Source: an uncultured Eggerthellaceae bacterium | GTDB taxonomy: Bacteria; Actinomycetota; Coriobacteriia; Coriobacteriales; Eggerthellaceae | Length of the DNA: 22,706 bases | Direction: 5' to 3' | Assembly: GCA_946626265.1 (NCBI GenBank) | Contig: CAMOUE010000010.1 | Location: 1 to 22,706 of the forward strand | Part shown: positions 16,494-22,706 of the stretch, one piece after another | Layout: each line of letters opens with the position of its first letter | Numbering within the stretch: the first letter of the stretch is position 1 | The notes under the pieces: model-generated | The model's database searches: none | What the model was told of the DNA's origin: nothing | Seen by the model: the letters and a program-made list of their open reading frames with translations, nothing else | Position numbers and translations under genes: made by a program

Positions 16494-17432
16494 TTATTCC
16501 TCGAGGGCGAACTCGATGAGCTTAATGCACAGGTCAGGGAACTCGATTCCCATGGCACGCGCAGCATCTGGGAGCAAGGAAGTTGCCGTCATACCAGGTA
16601 TTGTGTTTGTTTCCAAAATCCAGGGCTTACCCGATTCGTCGATGATGAAGTCGGAACGGGATACGCCCCTGCATCCGAGGGCTTTGTGGGCGCGAACGGC
16701 GTAATCCTGGATCGTCGCTGCGATGCGGTCGTCGATCGGCGCCGGGCAAATATGCTTTGATCCGCCGTCTGCGTATTTGGACTCGAAATCGTAGAACTCG
16801 CCGAGCATGGGAACGATCTCGATAATGGGCATGCCCTCTGCATCGTCGTTGCCCAGAACGCCGGCCGTCGTCTCGGTGCCCTTGATGAACGTCTCGACGA
16901 GAGCCGTTTCGTCGATCTTGAAAACGCGTTCGATGGCAGCTTCGAGCTCGCTTGCCTCGTTCACGATCTCGACGCCGAGCGCGCTGCCTTCGGTTGCGGG
17001 CTTCACGACGCAGGGAATGCCTACCTTTTCCTTCAGCGCTTCGATATCGAAGGGAACGTCTACGGTGAGCGTCTCGGATTGGGGGGTGGGGATGCCTGCG
17101 CGCTCGTACAGGATCTTCGACTTCACCTTGTCCATGGCGATGGCGCTCGCCTGCACACCGGAACACGTATAAGGAATGCCGAGCAGTTCGAGCATTCCCT
17201 GAACGGTTCCATCTTCCCCGCCCTTGCCATGGAGACAGAGGAACGCGACGTCGAAGTTCCCGTCGATGAGCTTCTTCATATCGTCTTTGCTTGCAGGATC
17301 GATCCAAGTAACCGAGAAGCCCGCTTCCTCGAGCGCCTTCTTCGCTCCCTGTCCGGAAGCAATCGAAATCTCGCGTTCGCCACTCGTTCCTCCAGCGAGC
17401 AACGCGACGTTGTAATCACTCGGATTCAGCAT
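16494..17432 (-). CDS. ddl: D-alanine--D-alanine ligase
   Basis: This is an ATP-grasp enzyme that joins two D-alanines for the peptidoglycan stem peptide. It is 312 residues from the chosen start, typical of the short Ddl type. Visible motifs are LAGGTSGEREISIASG near the N-terminus, LHGKGGEDGTVQGMLELLGI, PCVVKPATEGSALGV (ATP binding), FYDFESKYADGGSKH (the substrate-loop region, in the form usual for D-Ala-D-Ala enzymes) and ILETNTIPGMTATSLLP (metal and phosphate binding). Two ATG codons are possible. The one at 17432 is preferred because GGGAG lies 8 bases upstream, while it is only 2 bases from the ATG at 17438. It diverges from rlmN with about 150 bases between, and the gap contains parS. 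Confidence 0.95.
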   Translation of the reverse strand: MLNPSDYNVALLAGGTSGEREISIASGQGAKKALEEAGFSVTWIDPASKDDMKKLIDGNFDVAFLCLHGKGGEDGTVQGMLELLGIPYTCSGVQASAIAMDKVKSKILYERAGIPTPQSETLTVDVPFDIEALKEKVGIPCVVKPATEGSALGVEIVNEASELEAAIERVFKIDETALVETFIKGTETTAGVLGNDDAEGMPIIEIVPMLGEFYDFESKYADGGSKHICPAPIDDRIAATIQDYAVRAHKALGCRGVSRSDFIIDESGKPWILETNTIPGMTATSLLPDAARAMGIEFPDLCIKLIEFALEE

Positions 17433-17558
17433 GATCATAGCTCCCTACTGTTCGATGTTTCCGTCATTGAGAGTCGAATGAACTCTGCATCGTAGCCTTC
17501 TCCTTTGCGGCTTCACATGCAATTACGAGTCGACCCGACAACGCGACAAGTATAGCAA

Positions 17559-17574
17559 TGTTTCACGTGAAACA
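17559..17574. promoter_or_regulatory. parS: parS centromere-like site
   Basis: TGTTTCACGTGAAACA is a perfect 16-bp palindrome identical in its core to the canonical parS sequence bound by ParB in Streptomyces and many other bacteria. It lies between the divergent ddl and rlmN genes, about 1.25 kb beyond the 3' end of parB, and it occupies the spacer immediately before the rlmN -10 box. Confidence 0.93.
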
Positions 17575-17577
17575 ATT

Positions 17578-17583
17578 TATAAT
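17578..17583 (+). promoter_or_regulatory. rlmN -10 box, leaderless geometry, overlapped by parS
   Basis: A perfect TATAAT is followed by six bases (GTGCGC) and the rlmN ATG. No ribosome binding site lies upstream, so a leaderless transcript beginning at the ATG is likely. parS fills most of the -10/-35 spacer. Confidence 0.6.
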
Positions 17584-17589
17584 GTGCGC

Positions 17590-18615
17590 ATGGATACTTC
17601 TTTCAAATCACTCTCAATCGGCGACGTTGAAAAGCTCGTCGTAGAAGCAGGGCTTCCCAAGTTCCGCGCTGGGCAAATACTTTCATGGGTATATGCAAAA
17701 GGCGCTCGTTCCTATGACGAGATGACCGATCTTCCCAAGGCGATGCGCGCCCAGTTCTCGGAAGCATACCCTCTTCATAACCCCACGGTCATCGACAAGC
17801 GCGTGTCACGTGACAAGTCGCGTAAGTACGTCCTTGAATTCGGAGACGGCGCCCTGGCCGAAACAGTAGGCCTACCCTCGAGCGACGGCCGTCTTTCCGT
17901 GTGCGTATCGAGTCAATCGGGCTGCGGAATGCGTTGCGCGTTCTGCGCGACGGGCCATGCCGGATTGACGCGAAACCTCCTACCGGGGGAAATCATCGAC
18001 CAGATAATTCACGTGCAAGAGGACTTCGGCCAACGGGTGACGAACGTCGTCGTCATGGGACAGGGCGAGCCTTTCGCCAATTACGACAACACCCTTGCCG
18101 CGTTGAGGATTGCCAACCATCCGAAGCTGTTGAACATCGGAGCCCGGCACGTGACGGTGTCGACATGCGGTTTGACTGAAGGCATCCGTCGTTTCGCCGA
18201 GGAACCCGAACAATTCACGCTCGCCGTCTCTCTCCACGCTGCCCGGCAAGAGGTACGCGATACGATAATGCCCGGCGTTGCAAGACAACGGCTCGGCGAG
18301 CTGCGTTCCGCGTTGAAGCATTACACCGACGCGACTGGCAAAAGATTCAGCTTCGAGTACGCGCTCATGAAAGACGTCAACGACTCGATGGAAGACCTCG
18401 ATGCGCTCGTCTCGTACTGCAAGCGCCTCCTCTGCCACGTGAACATCATTCCCCTAAACGAGATAGAGGACTCGCCCTTCAAGCCCGTCTCTCGCACCGT
18501 CCTTGAAACGTGGTGCACGCGACTCGAGGATGCCGGAGTGCCAGCCACTATCAGAAACTCCCGCGGAACCGATATCGCAGGTGCCTGCGGCCAGCTCGCC
18601 TCTAAACATATCTAG
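17590..18615 (+). CDS. rlmN: 23S rRNA (adenine2503-C2)-methyltransferase RlmN
   Basis: This is a radical-SAM enzyme that methylates C2 of A2503 in 23S rRNA, and in E. coli also A37 of some tRNAs. It is 341 residues from the chosen start. The radical-SAM cysteines are Cys112, Cys116 and Cys119 (CGMRCAFC). The methyl-carrying and resolving cysteines of this family match Cys333 (GACGQL near the C-terminus) and Cys105 (VCVSSQSGC). VVMGQGEPFANYDN and STCGLTEGIRRF are further family signatures. A GTG two codons upstream is in frame, but the ATG at 17590 is preferred because the -10 box geometry places transcription start there. The gene converges on parB and is separated from it by a strong hairpin. 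Confidence 0.96.
   Translation: MDTSFKSLSIGDVEKLVVEAGLPKFRAGQILSWVYAKGARSYDEMTDLPKAMRAQFSEAYPLHNPTVIDKRVSRDKSRKYVLEFGDGALAETVGLPSSDGRLSVCVSSQSGCGMRCAFCATGHAGLTRNLLPGEIIDQIIHVQEDFGQRVTNVVVMGQGEPFANYDNTLAALRIANHPKLLNIGARHVTVSTCGLTEGIRRFAEEPEQFTLAVSLHAARQEVRDTIMPGVARQRLGELRSALKHYTDATGKRFSFEYALMKDVNDSMEDLDALVSYCKRLLCHVNIIPLNEIEDSPFKPVSRTVLETWCTRLEDAGVPATIRNSRGTDIAGACGQLASKHI
17804..17815. other. parS-like 12-bp palindrome inside rlmN
   Basis: TGTCACGTGACA is a perfect palindrome sharing the TCACGTGA centre of parS, but its outer bases differ. It lies about 240 bases downstream of the parS site. Whether ParB binds it cannot be told from sequence. Confidence 0.4.
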
Positions 18616-18649
18616 TTAGAAGCATATCTAGCACTATCAGCATATGTCG

Positions 18650-18702
18650 AGGGCGGTTCGCCTTGCATGGGTTCTTGCATCCCATGCAAGGCGAACCGCC
18701 CT
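18650..18702. terminator. 22-bp perfect hairpin between rlmN and parB
   Basis: The arms 18650-18671 and 18681-18702 are perfectly complementary over 22 bp, beginning AGGGCGG and ending CCGCCCT, with a nine-base loop (TTCTTGCAT). It lies 34 bases after the rlmN stop and 109 bases from the parB stop, between convergent genes, so a bidirectional terminator is the natural reading. No U-tract flanks it. Confidence 0.8.
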
Positions 18703-18811
18703 ATCATCATCGATGACCCGCTCCTTGAATCTTGGGCAATGGAATACCCGGTATCGAAGGAACTTCCAAAACTAGAGGAGCTCCCAGGATTAGATGAGCT
18801 GTTCCATTACG

Positions 18812-19915
18812 CTATTTCCTCGCGGCAATTATGCGGAACAGCCGCTCGAGGTCCGCTTCGTCCTTGAACTCGATTTCGATCTTATTCTTCCCCTTGACGC
18901 TTCTGATCTTCACGTCGGTCGTGAGCGTGTCTTTGAGCGCACGGGCGACCGTCTTGTAGCTCTTGGGAACTTGAGGGGTTTCCTTCTTCTCCTTCTCCGT
19001 CTTTCCGGAGAGCAGGCGTGCCATCGCCTCGGCTTCCCTTACCGATAGCTGCTTCTCGATGAGCTTGTCGGTGAGCTTCCTGCGCCCTTCCTTCGTGGGA
19101 ATGGAAAGAATCGCACGCGCATGCCCGGCGGTGATGCGCTCTTCGTAGAGCAGCTGCTGGGCGTCTTCGGGAAGCTCGAGCAGCCTGAGCGCATTGGCGA
19201 TGGTCGAACGCCCTTTGGAAACGGCTTGAGCTACTTCGGATTGCGTCATGTTCCCGCGCTCCATCATGCGCCGATACCCGTACGCTTCCTCGATGGGGTT
19301 CAAATCGCTTCGCTGGATGTTCTCGACGAGGGCGAGCATGATGGTCTCGTCGTCGTCTACTTCCTTGACCCTGACGGGCACCTTCTTCAAGCCGGCCATC
19401 TTGCACGCCTGCCAACGGCGCTCGCCGGCGATTATCTGATACCTATCGCCGACAGGACGGACGAGAATCGGCTGGAGAAGGCCATTTCTCTTGATAGATT
19501 CCGCCAGCTCCTCGAGGTCTTCTTTCTTGAAGTTGGTACGGGGCTGATTCGGATTCGCCTCGATTAGATCGATGCTCACCTCATCGTCCGCGCCCTTCCT
19601 CGTGACGGGGGCAAGCGGCGATTCCACGATGGTTTTCTTGGGCGCCGGCGTCGAAACTTCGCGTTCTACGACTTCCTTGATGGTGATGTTGTCTTCCTTG
19701 TTGGAATAGATCGCCTCTTCCTTGGCAGGCGCTGCAGGAGGCGCGGGCGGCATGGGCGCCGGAGCAGATGATTGGGCCTTTTCCTCGACCGGCTCGCTCT
19801 TCCCTTCTTCCTCGACGACTTCGGGTTCCGGGCTGTCTTGAGCAATCGTTCCGTCGGCCCCGACACCAAGCAGGGAACCCAAACCTCTTCCAAGACCACT
19901 TCTCTGCTTAGCCAC
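18812..19915 (-). CDS. parB: Chromosome partitioning protein ParB
   Basis: This is a CTP-dependent DNA clamp that loads at parS and spreads, organising the origin region for segregation. It is 367 residues from the chosen start. The N-terminus reads MAKQRSGLGRGLGSLL, typical of ParB and the ParA-stimulating segment, then a Pro/Ala/Glu-rich linker of about 90 residues that is longer than usual. The CTP-binding/N-engagement domain has GERRWQA (about 165-171) and ENIQRSDL (about 198-205), and a helix-turn-helix follows (TQSEVAQAVSKGRSTIANAL, about 224-243). The C-terminal domain ends at AARK. A GTG start at 19915 is preferred over a TTG at 19921, because AGGAAG lies about 9 bases upstream and the resulting N-terminus matches the family. 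It overlaps the parA stop by 8 bases. Confidence 0.95.
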   Translation of the reverse strand: MAKQRSGLGRGLGSLLGVGADGTIAQDSPEPEVVEEEGKSEPVEEKAQSSAPAPMPPAPPAAPAKEEAIYSNKEDNITIKEVVEREVSTPAPKKTIVESPLAPVTRKGADDEVSIDLIEANPNQPRTNFKKEDLEELAESIKRNGLLQPILVRPVGDRYQIIAGERRWQACKMAGLKKVPVRVKEVDDDETIMLALVENIQRSDLNPIEEAYGYRRMMERGNMTQSEVAQAVSKGRSTIANALRLLELPEDAQQLLYEERITAGHARAILSIPTKEGRRKLTDKLIEKQLSVREAEAMARLLSGKTEKEKKETPQVPKSYKTVARALKDTLTTDVKIRSVKGKNKIEIEFKDEADLERLFRIIAARK

Positions 19916-20996
19916 GCTCAATCACTTCCTTTGCAAGATTCGTATAGGCGATCGCGCCTTTACCTGTGGGATCGTATTGGGTGATGGGCATTCCGTAACT
20001 CGGCGATTCGGAAAGCTTCACGGTACGCGGAATGATGGTCTCGAAAACCTTCGCCCCGAAATAGTTCCGCACTTCGGCAGCCACCTGACGGGAAAGCGTC
20101 GTTCTGCCGTCGTACATGGTGAGAAGGATGCCGAAAATGTCGAGCTGCGAATTGAGCCTGCTTTTGACACGTTTCATCGATTCAAGAAGTTTTGTCACAC
20201 CTTCGAGGGCGTAGAACTCGGTCTGAATCGGAATGATGAGCTTGTCCGCTGCGACGAGCGCATTGACCGTCAGGAGGCCGAGAGACGGGGGACAGTCGAC
20301 GAAGATGTAGTCGTACTTGCCCCTCATGGCACCTACCGCGTCTTTCAAGCGGTTTTCGCGCGCCATCTCGGACACGAGTTCGACTTCCGCTCCTGCGAGG
20401 TTGATGGTTGCGGGAACGAGGTCGAGCCCATCGCATACGTCGGGAATGATGATTTCCTCGAGCGACACGCCTTCGAGCAGCGCGTTGTAGACGCATTGGG
20501 TAACTTGCGACTTGTCAACGCCGAGGCCGCTCGTCGTGTTCCCCTGCGGATCGAGGTCCACGAGCAGAACCTGTTTCCCCATTTCGCCGAGAGCAGCAGA
20601 AAGGTTGATGGCCGTGGTCGATTTGCCGACGCCGCCTTTCTGGTTGATGATGGAGATGATCTTCGTGCTGCCGACTACGTGCTGCACGGGCTTCTTCTCG
20701 CTGTACGACTTGATGGGAGTCACCTTGAAACCGGATTCGTCCACCTCGTAGGCCGGATCGTAGTCGTCGACTCCCTCTTCGGAGTCTTCCTCTTCAGGGT
20801 TTTCCCCTTCGGAGTTACTTTCTTCGCCTGCAGGTTCGGTCTTCTGTTCGGTGTCCGCCTGAGCTTCTTTCTTTTCTGTCGAAGAATCGTCTACGGATAC
20901 ATCTTTGCTATCCGATTTCTCCGCTTCCTTTTTCGATTCTTCGCTGACAGTCGCTGCTGCTTTTTTGTTACGTCTCAGACCATCAAAGAAACCCAC
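19908..20996 (-). CDS. parA: Chromosome partitioning ATPase ParA (Soj), acidic N-terminal extension
   Basis: This deviant Walker ATPase moves ParB-parS complexes by binding the nucleoid in its ATP form. It is 362 residues from the chosen start; typical chromosomal ParA proteins are nearer 250-280. The extra is N-terminal: residues 1 to about 110 are rich in Glu, Ser, Lys and Asp with no recognisable domain. The ATPase follows, with KGGVGKSTT (about 120-128), LLVDLDPQGN, VDCPPSLGLLT and the C-terminal GKGAIAYTNLAKEVIE. The GTG at 20996 is chosen because AGGAGG lies exactly 5 bases upstream and it gives MGFFDGLRRNKK; an upstream ATG at 21023 would overlap that site. parB begins inside its last codons, so translation is coupled. 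Confidence 0.94.
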   Translation of the reverse strand: MGFFDGLRRNKKAAATVSEESKKEAEKSDSKDVSVDDSSTEKKEAQADTEQKTEPAGEESNSEGENPEEEDSEEGVDDYDPAYEVDESGFKVTPIKSYSEKKPVQHVVGSTKIISIINQKGGVGKSTTAINLSAALGEMGKQVLLVDLDPQGNTTSGLGVDKSQVTQCVYNALLEGVSLEEIIIPDVCDGLDLVPATINLAGAEVELVSEMARENRLKDAVGAMRGKYDYIFVDCPPSLGLLTVNALVAADKLIIPIQTEFYALEGVTKLLESMKRVKSRLNSQLDIFGILLTMYDGRTTLSRQVAAEVRNYFGAKVFETIIPRTVKLSESPSYGMPITQYDPTGKGAIAYTNLAKEVIERG

Positions 20997-21024
20997 AGCT
21001 GCCTCCTTCCATCGTCTTGTCATG

Positions 21025-21030
21025 AGTATA
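21025..21030 (-). promoter_or_regulatory. Possible parA -10 box
   Basis: TATACT on the minus strand lies 28 bases before the parA GTG and would give a short leader containing the AGGAGG ribosome binding site. No strong -35 match was seen. Confidence 0.4.
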
Positions 21031-21089
21031 CGGCAAGACGATTACCCAACACTTGTTTCGCTGTAAAGAAATCTGGCAAGTATGTCCAA

Positions 21090-21106
21090 ACCCGTTCGAA
21101 TCGGGT
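21090..21106 (-). terminator. Weak hairpin after rsmG
   Basis: A 5-bp stem (ACCCG with CGGGT) and seven-base loop lie about 22 bases after the rsmG stop. Only two U residues follow on the minus strand, so termination would be weak and rsmG may read through to parA. Confidence 0.3.
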
Positions 21107-21127
21107 GGTTGCTGAAGGAATGTCTGC

Positions 21128-21808
21128 CTAGTATAGAGGATTCTTTTGCGCCATACCCTCTTGTCGAGGAAGTTTCACTTTTGGCTTAGACGCTTTCTCG
21201 AACGTGACGATGCGTCGATGCGTTTCGCCATCGCTGAGCAACAGCTTTCGATCCGATACGAGCTTCATGCCCGTAAGTTTCTGGACCTTGAGCGCATGGT
21301 CGATCTCTTCATCTTGAAGCTGGGCTTTGTAACATACGAGATGCCCATCGTATTCAAGGAGGGGACTTGCCAGCTCCATCAGCACGGCGAGCTTGGAAAG
21401 TGCCCGTGCTGTGATGACGGAGAATTCCCCGGTACGTGACCGGGCAAGCAATTCAGCACGTCCTGCATATGTGGAGACGTTTTCCTCAAGACCGAGTTCC
21501 TTGATGATCGAATCGAGAATGACCATCTTCTTTTGGCGGGCGTCCACGAGCACCGTTTCCCTTCCGCTCGCGATGGCGAGCGGTATGCCCGGGTAACCGG
21601 CACCCGTCCCGAGATCGGCGTAAAGCCCTTCTGGGGAGGACTGCAATTCTTCGAGTCCGACGAGGGAGTCCTCGACGTGAAGGAGCATGCCGTCATCGAC
21701 GCTGTCTATCCGCGTGAGGTTGGTCGTCTTATTCGCCTCGATGACCAAATCCAGATGCTTGCGAATAAGCTCCTGCTGCTCCAATGAAAGATCTTCGAAT
21801 CTCGTCAT
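21128..21808 (-). CDS. rsmG: 16S rRNA (guanine527-N7)-methyltransferase RsmG (GidB)
   Basis: This enzyme methylates N7 of G527 in 16S rRNA using S-adenosylmethionine; its loss gives low-level streptomycin resistance in several bacteria. It is 226 residues from the chosen start, normal for RsmG. The SAM-binding loop is DLGTGAGYPGIPLAI, preceded by HVEDSLVGLEEL, and VITARALSKL follows. The ATG at 21808 is preferred because GAGAG lies 5 bases upstream; an alternative ATG at 21820 adds only four residues. Its place directly before parA-parB is the classic rsmG-parA-parB order seen near many bacterial origins. Confidence 0.94.
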   Translation of the reverse strand: MTRFEDLSLEQQELIRKHLDLVIEANKTTNLTRIDSVDDGMLLHVEDSLVGLEELQSSPEGLYADLGTGAGYPGIPLAIASGRETVLVDARQKKMVILDSIIKELGLEENVSTYAGRAELLARSRTGEFSVITARALSKLAVLMELASPLLEYDGHLVCYKAQLQDEEIDHALKVQKLTGMKLVSDRKLLLSDGETHRRIVTFEKASKPKVKLPRQEGMAQKNPLY

Positions 21809-22349
21809 ACACACTCTCATCCCGTCGACTTCACCATGCTACCCCAATATCGCAGGCAGGGCGTCCTTCTTCGTCATCTCGAAAAAACGCATATCACGCG
21901 TAAGGCGTGCATGTGGACGAATGGGAGGCTGTTACCACGTGCCAAAAGGGAAGTTTACTAAACAAACGATGAATAGGGGACGATTACCGTATGTTCCCTA
22001 GGAACGCTTTAGCGGAAAGTGCCAAACGAGGAGGATGGCACGTGGAGCGTATGAAACGTGATTAGAAACGAAGGAAAACGCGTGCGAAGGCGGATGCCAA
22101 AGAACATACAGTTACCCAACGTAGTCGTTCGTCTCATACGGAGGTCATGCAAATGCGAGTAACCGGACGATACTGCAACGGTGTCATTCGGCACGCTTTG
22201 GAAAGTGAAGCCTATTGATACAAAGCGTCTCCTCGGGCTTGTGAACGAACCCCATTGCTTCAAGGCTGCCATCTCAAGGCCGCTGCTCCAAGCCCATCGC
22301 AAAACAATGTTGCTTCGAACTCGCGTCCCCGACACATTCATCGATGACT
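21809..22349. other. Non-coding interval upstream of rsmG
   Basis: No believable gene was found. A minus-strand frame at 22009-22452 runs into repeat element B and has few acidic residues. A 10-bp inverted repeat (CCACGTGCCA at 21935-21944 and TGGCACGTGG at 22036-22045) is present, with CACGTG centres as in parS but no parS match. No DnaA boxes (TTATCCACA-like) were seen. In many bacteria rnpA, yidC and jag lie upstream of rsmG, and they are not visible here. Confidence 0.6.
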
Positions 22350-22508
22350 GAAAGTGTTGACTGCAAATACGCACTTGTTTATTGAAGTGAAGGGCTTCAA
22401 TTCGCTGATTCTCATATACAAGTGCGATTTTGCAGCATGAAACGCTAAACAAGTGCGATTTTGCAGCACGTAAAAATAAACAAGTGCGTATTTGCAGTCA
22501 ACACTTTC
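22350..22508. repeat. Palindromic repeat element B (perfect 34-bp terminal inverted repeats)
   Basis: The ends 22350-22383 and 22475-22508 are perfect inverted repeats of 34 bp, beginning GAAAGTGTTGACTGCAAATA. Inside, the ~22-bp unit occurs once forward (22361-22382) and three times reversed (22416-22436, 22446-22467, 22477-22497). A small extra hairpin (ATTGAAG with CTTCAAT, about 22381-22401) lies beside the forward copy, where element A has its second forward unit. Element A and element B share unit, termini and general plan but differ in detail. No coding sequence, transposase or target duplication was seen. Confidence 0.9.
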
Positions 22509-22706
22509 GCGCAGCATGCTACGCCACCTACGAAGGCAATTGAATCGCAAGGGATACTGTGATCCTGCAGAGCAAATCAATGCATCCGAAGCTCGCCTCA
22601 CGATGCAAGCCCGCCAATCCACTGACACAATTCCCGTGATTCAAGCCTGCAATCCCGCTGGGGCGGCGATGCCCGGCGCAAACCCATAACCCCGCATTGT
22701 AGGCGA
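22509..22706. other. Right-edge sequence with no recognised feature
   Basis: About 200 bases beyond element B contain no convincing gene, RNA or repeat. A frame of 65 codons crosses it but begins within the repeat boundary and shows no ribosome binding site. Confidence 0.5.

Noticed and set aside
18667..18867. Plus-strand 66-codon frame between rlmN and parB
   Set aside because: Its middle (LPKLEELPGLDELF) looks protein-like, but its start is inside the hairpin loop/arm, there is no ribosome binding site, and its end overlaps parB on the other strand. Conservation in relatives would be needed.
21045..21058. CCAACACTTGTTT before parA resembling the repeat-element ends
   Set aside because: It shares only nine or so bases with the end of element A and has no paired arm or unit copies nearby, so chance is the better explanation.
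21090..21106. tRNA T-arm look-alike (5-bp stem with TTCGAAT loop)
   Set aside because: The loop fits the T-loop pattern, but no matching acceptor, D or anticodon arms and no CCA were found, so it is not a tRNA and is weak evidence for an attachment site.
22009..22452. Minus-strand 147-codon frame upstream of rsmG
   Set aside because: It begins inside repeat element B, has no ribosome binding site and its composition (few acidic residues, many Ser, Arg, Thr) is unlike the real genes here.
21809..22706. Replication origin
   Set aside because: rsmG-parA-parB often lies near oriC, but no DnaA-box cluster, AT-rich unwinding region or dnaA gene was seen.

Overview
The window looks like chromosomal DNA of a high-GC actinobacterium, most likely class Coriobacteriia (Eggerthellaceae-like). 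This is inference. It rests on high GC in coding DNA, a very large two-activase acyl-CoA dehydratase activator, an M28-like protein with a huge acidic insert, Shine-Dalgarno-poor promoters that look leaderless, and a canonical actinobacterial-type parS site. No rRNA, tRNA, CRISPR array, transposase gene or prophage was seen.

Layout. Positions 1-4201 (minus) hold a large acyl-CoA dehydratase activase that runs off the left edge. Positions 4202-4679 are non-coding and contain a palindromic repeat element (A) and a GC-rich direct repeat. Positions 4680-8180 (minus) are a closely spaced four-gene run, in transcription order: a small four-cysteine protein, asd, a TlyA-type rRNA methyltransferase, and a PFL/DUF711 protein. 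Positions 8289-11333 (minus) encode a membrane M28-peptidase-like protein interrupted by about 620 mostly acidic, disordered residues. Positions 11540-15655 (minus) are a DinG-type exonuclease-helicase followed by a membrane-anchored coiled-coil protein. A tail-anchored protein of unknown role (15731-16369, plus) diverges from dinG and converges on ddl (minus). rlmN (plus) diverges from ddl and has a perfect parS site in its promoter. rlmN converges on the rsmG-parA-parB cluster (minus, 21808 down to 18812). The last ~900 bases hold no convincing gene but contain a second palindromic element (B).

How the parts fit. rsmG, parA, parB and parS form the usual chromosome-segregation neighbourhood, with parS about 1.25 kb beyond the 3' end of parB. 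asd and ddl feed cell-wall precursor synthesis (lysine/diaminopimelate and D-Ala-D-Ala). TlyA, RlmN and RsmG are three separate rRNA methyltransferases.

The most novel item is the repeat family. Elements A (4364-4493) and B (22350-22508) each have perfect terminal inverted repeats (23 and 34 bp) and four copies of a ~22-bp unit. Their arms differ between elements, but each difference is matched in the opposite arm, which is the pattern expected if pairing is maintained. Other points to check are the parS/promoter overlap, two promoters with identical leaderless geometry, the interrupted M28-like protein with altered metal-site residues, the acidic N-terminal extension on ParA, and a set of long terminator-like hairpins lacking U-tracts.
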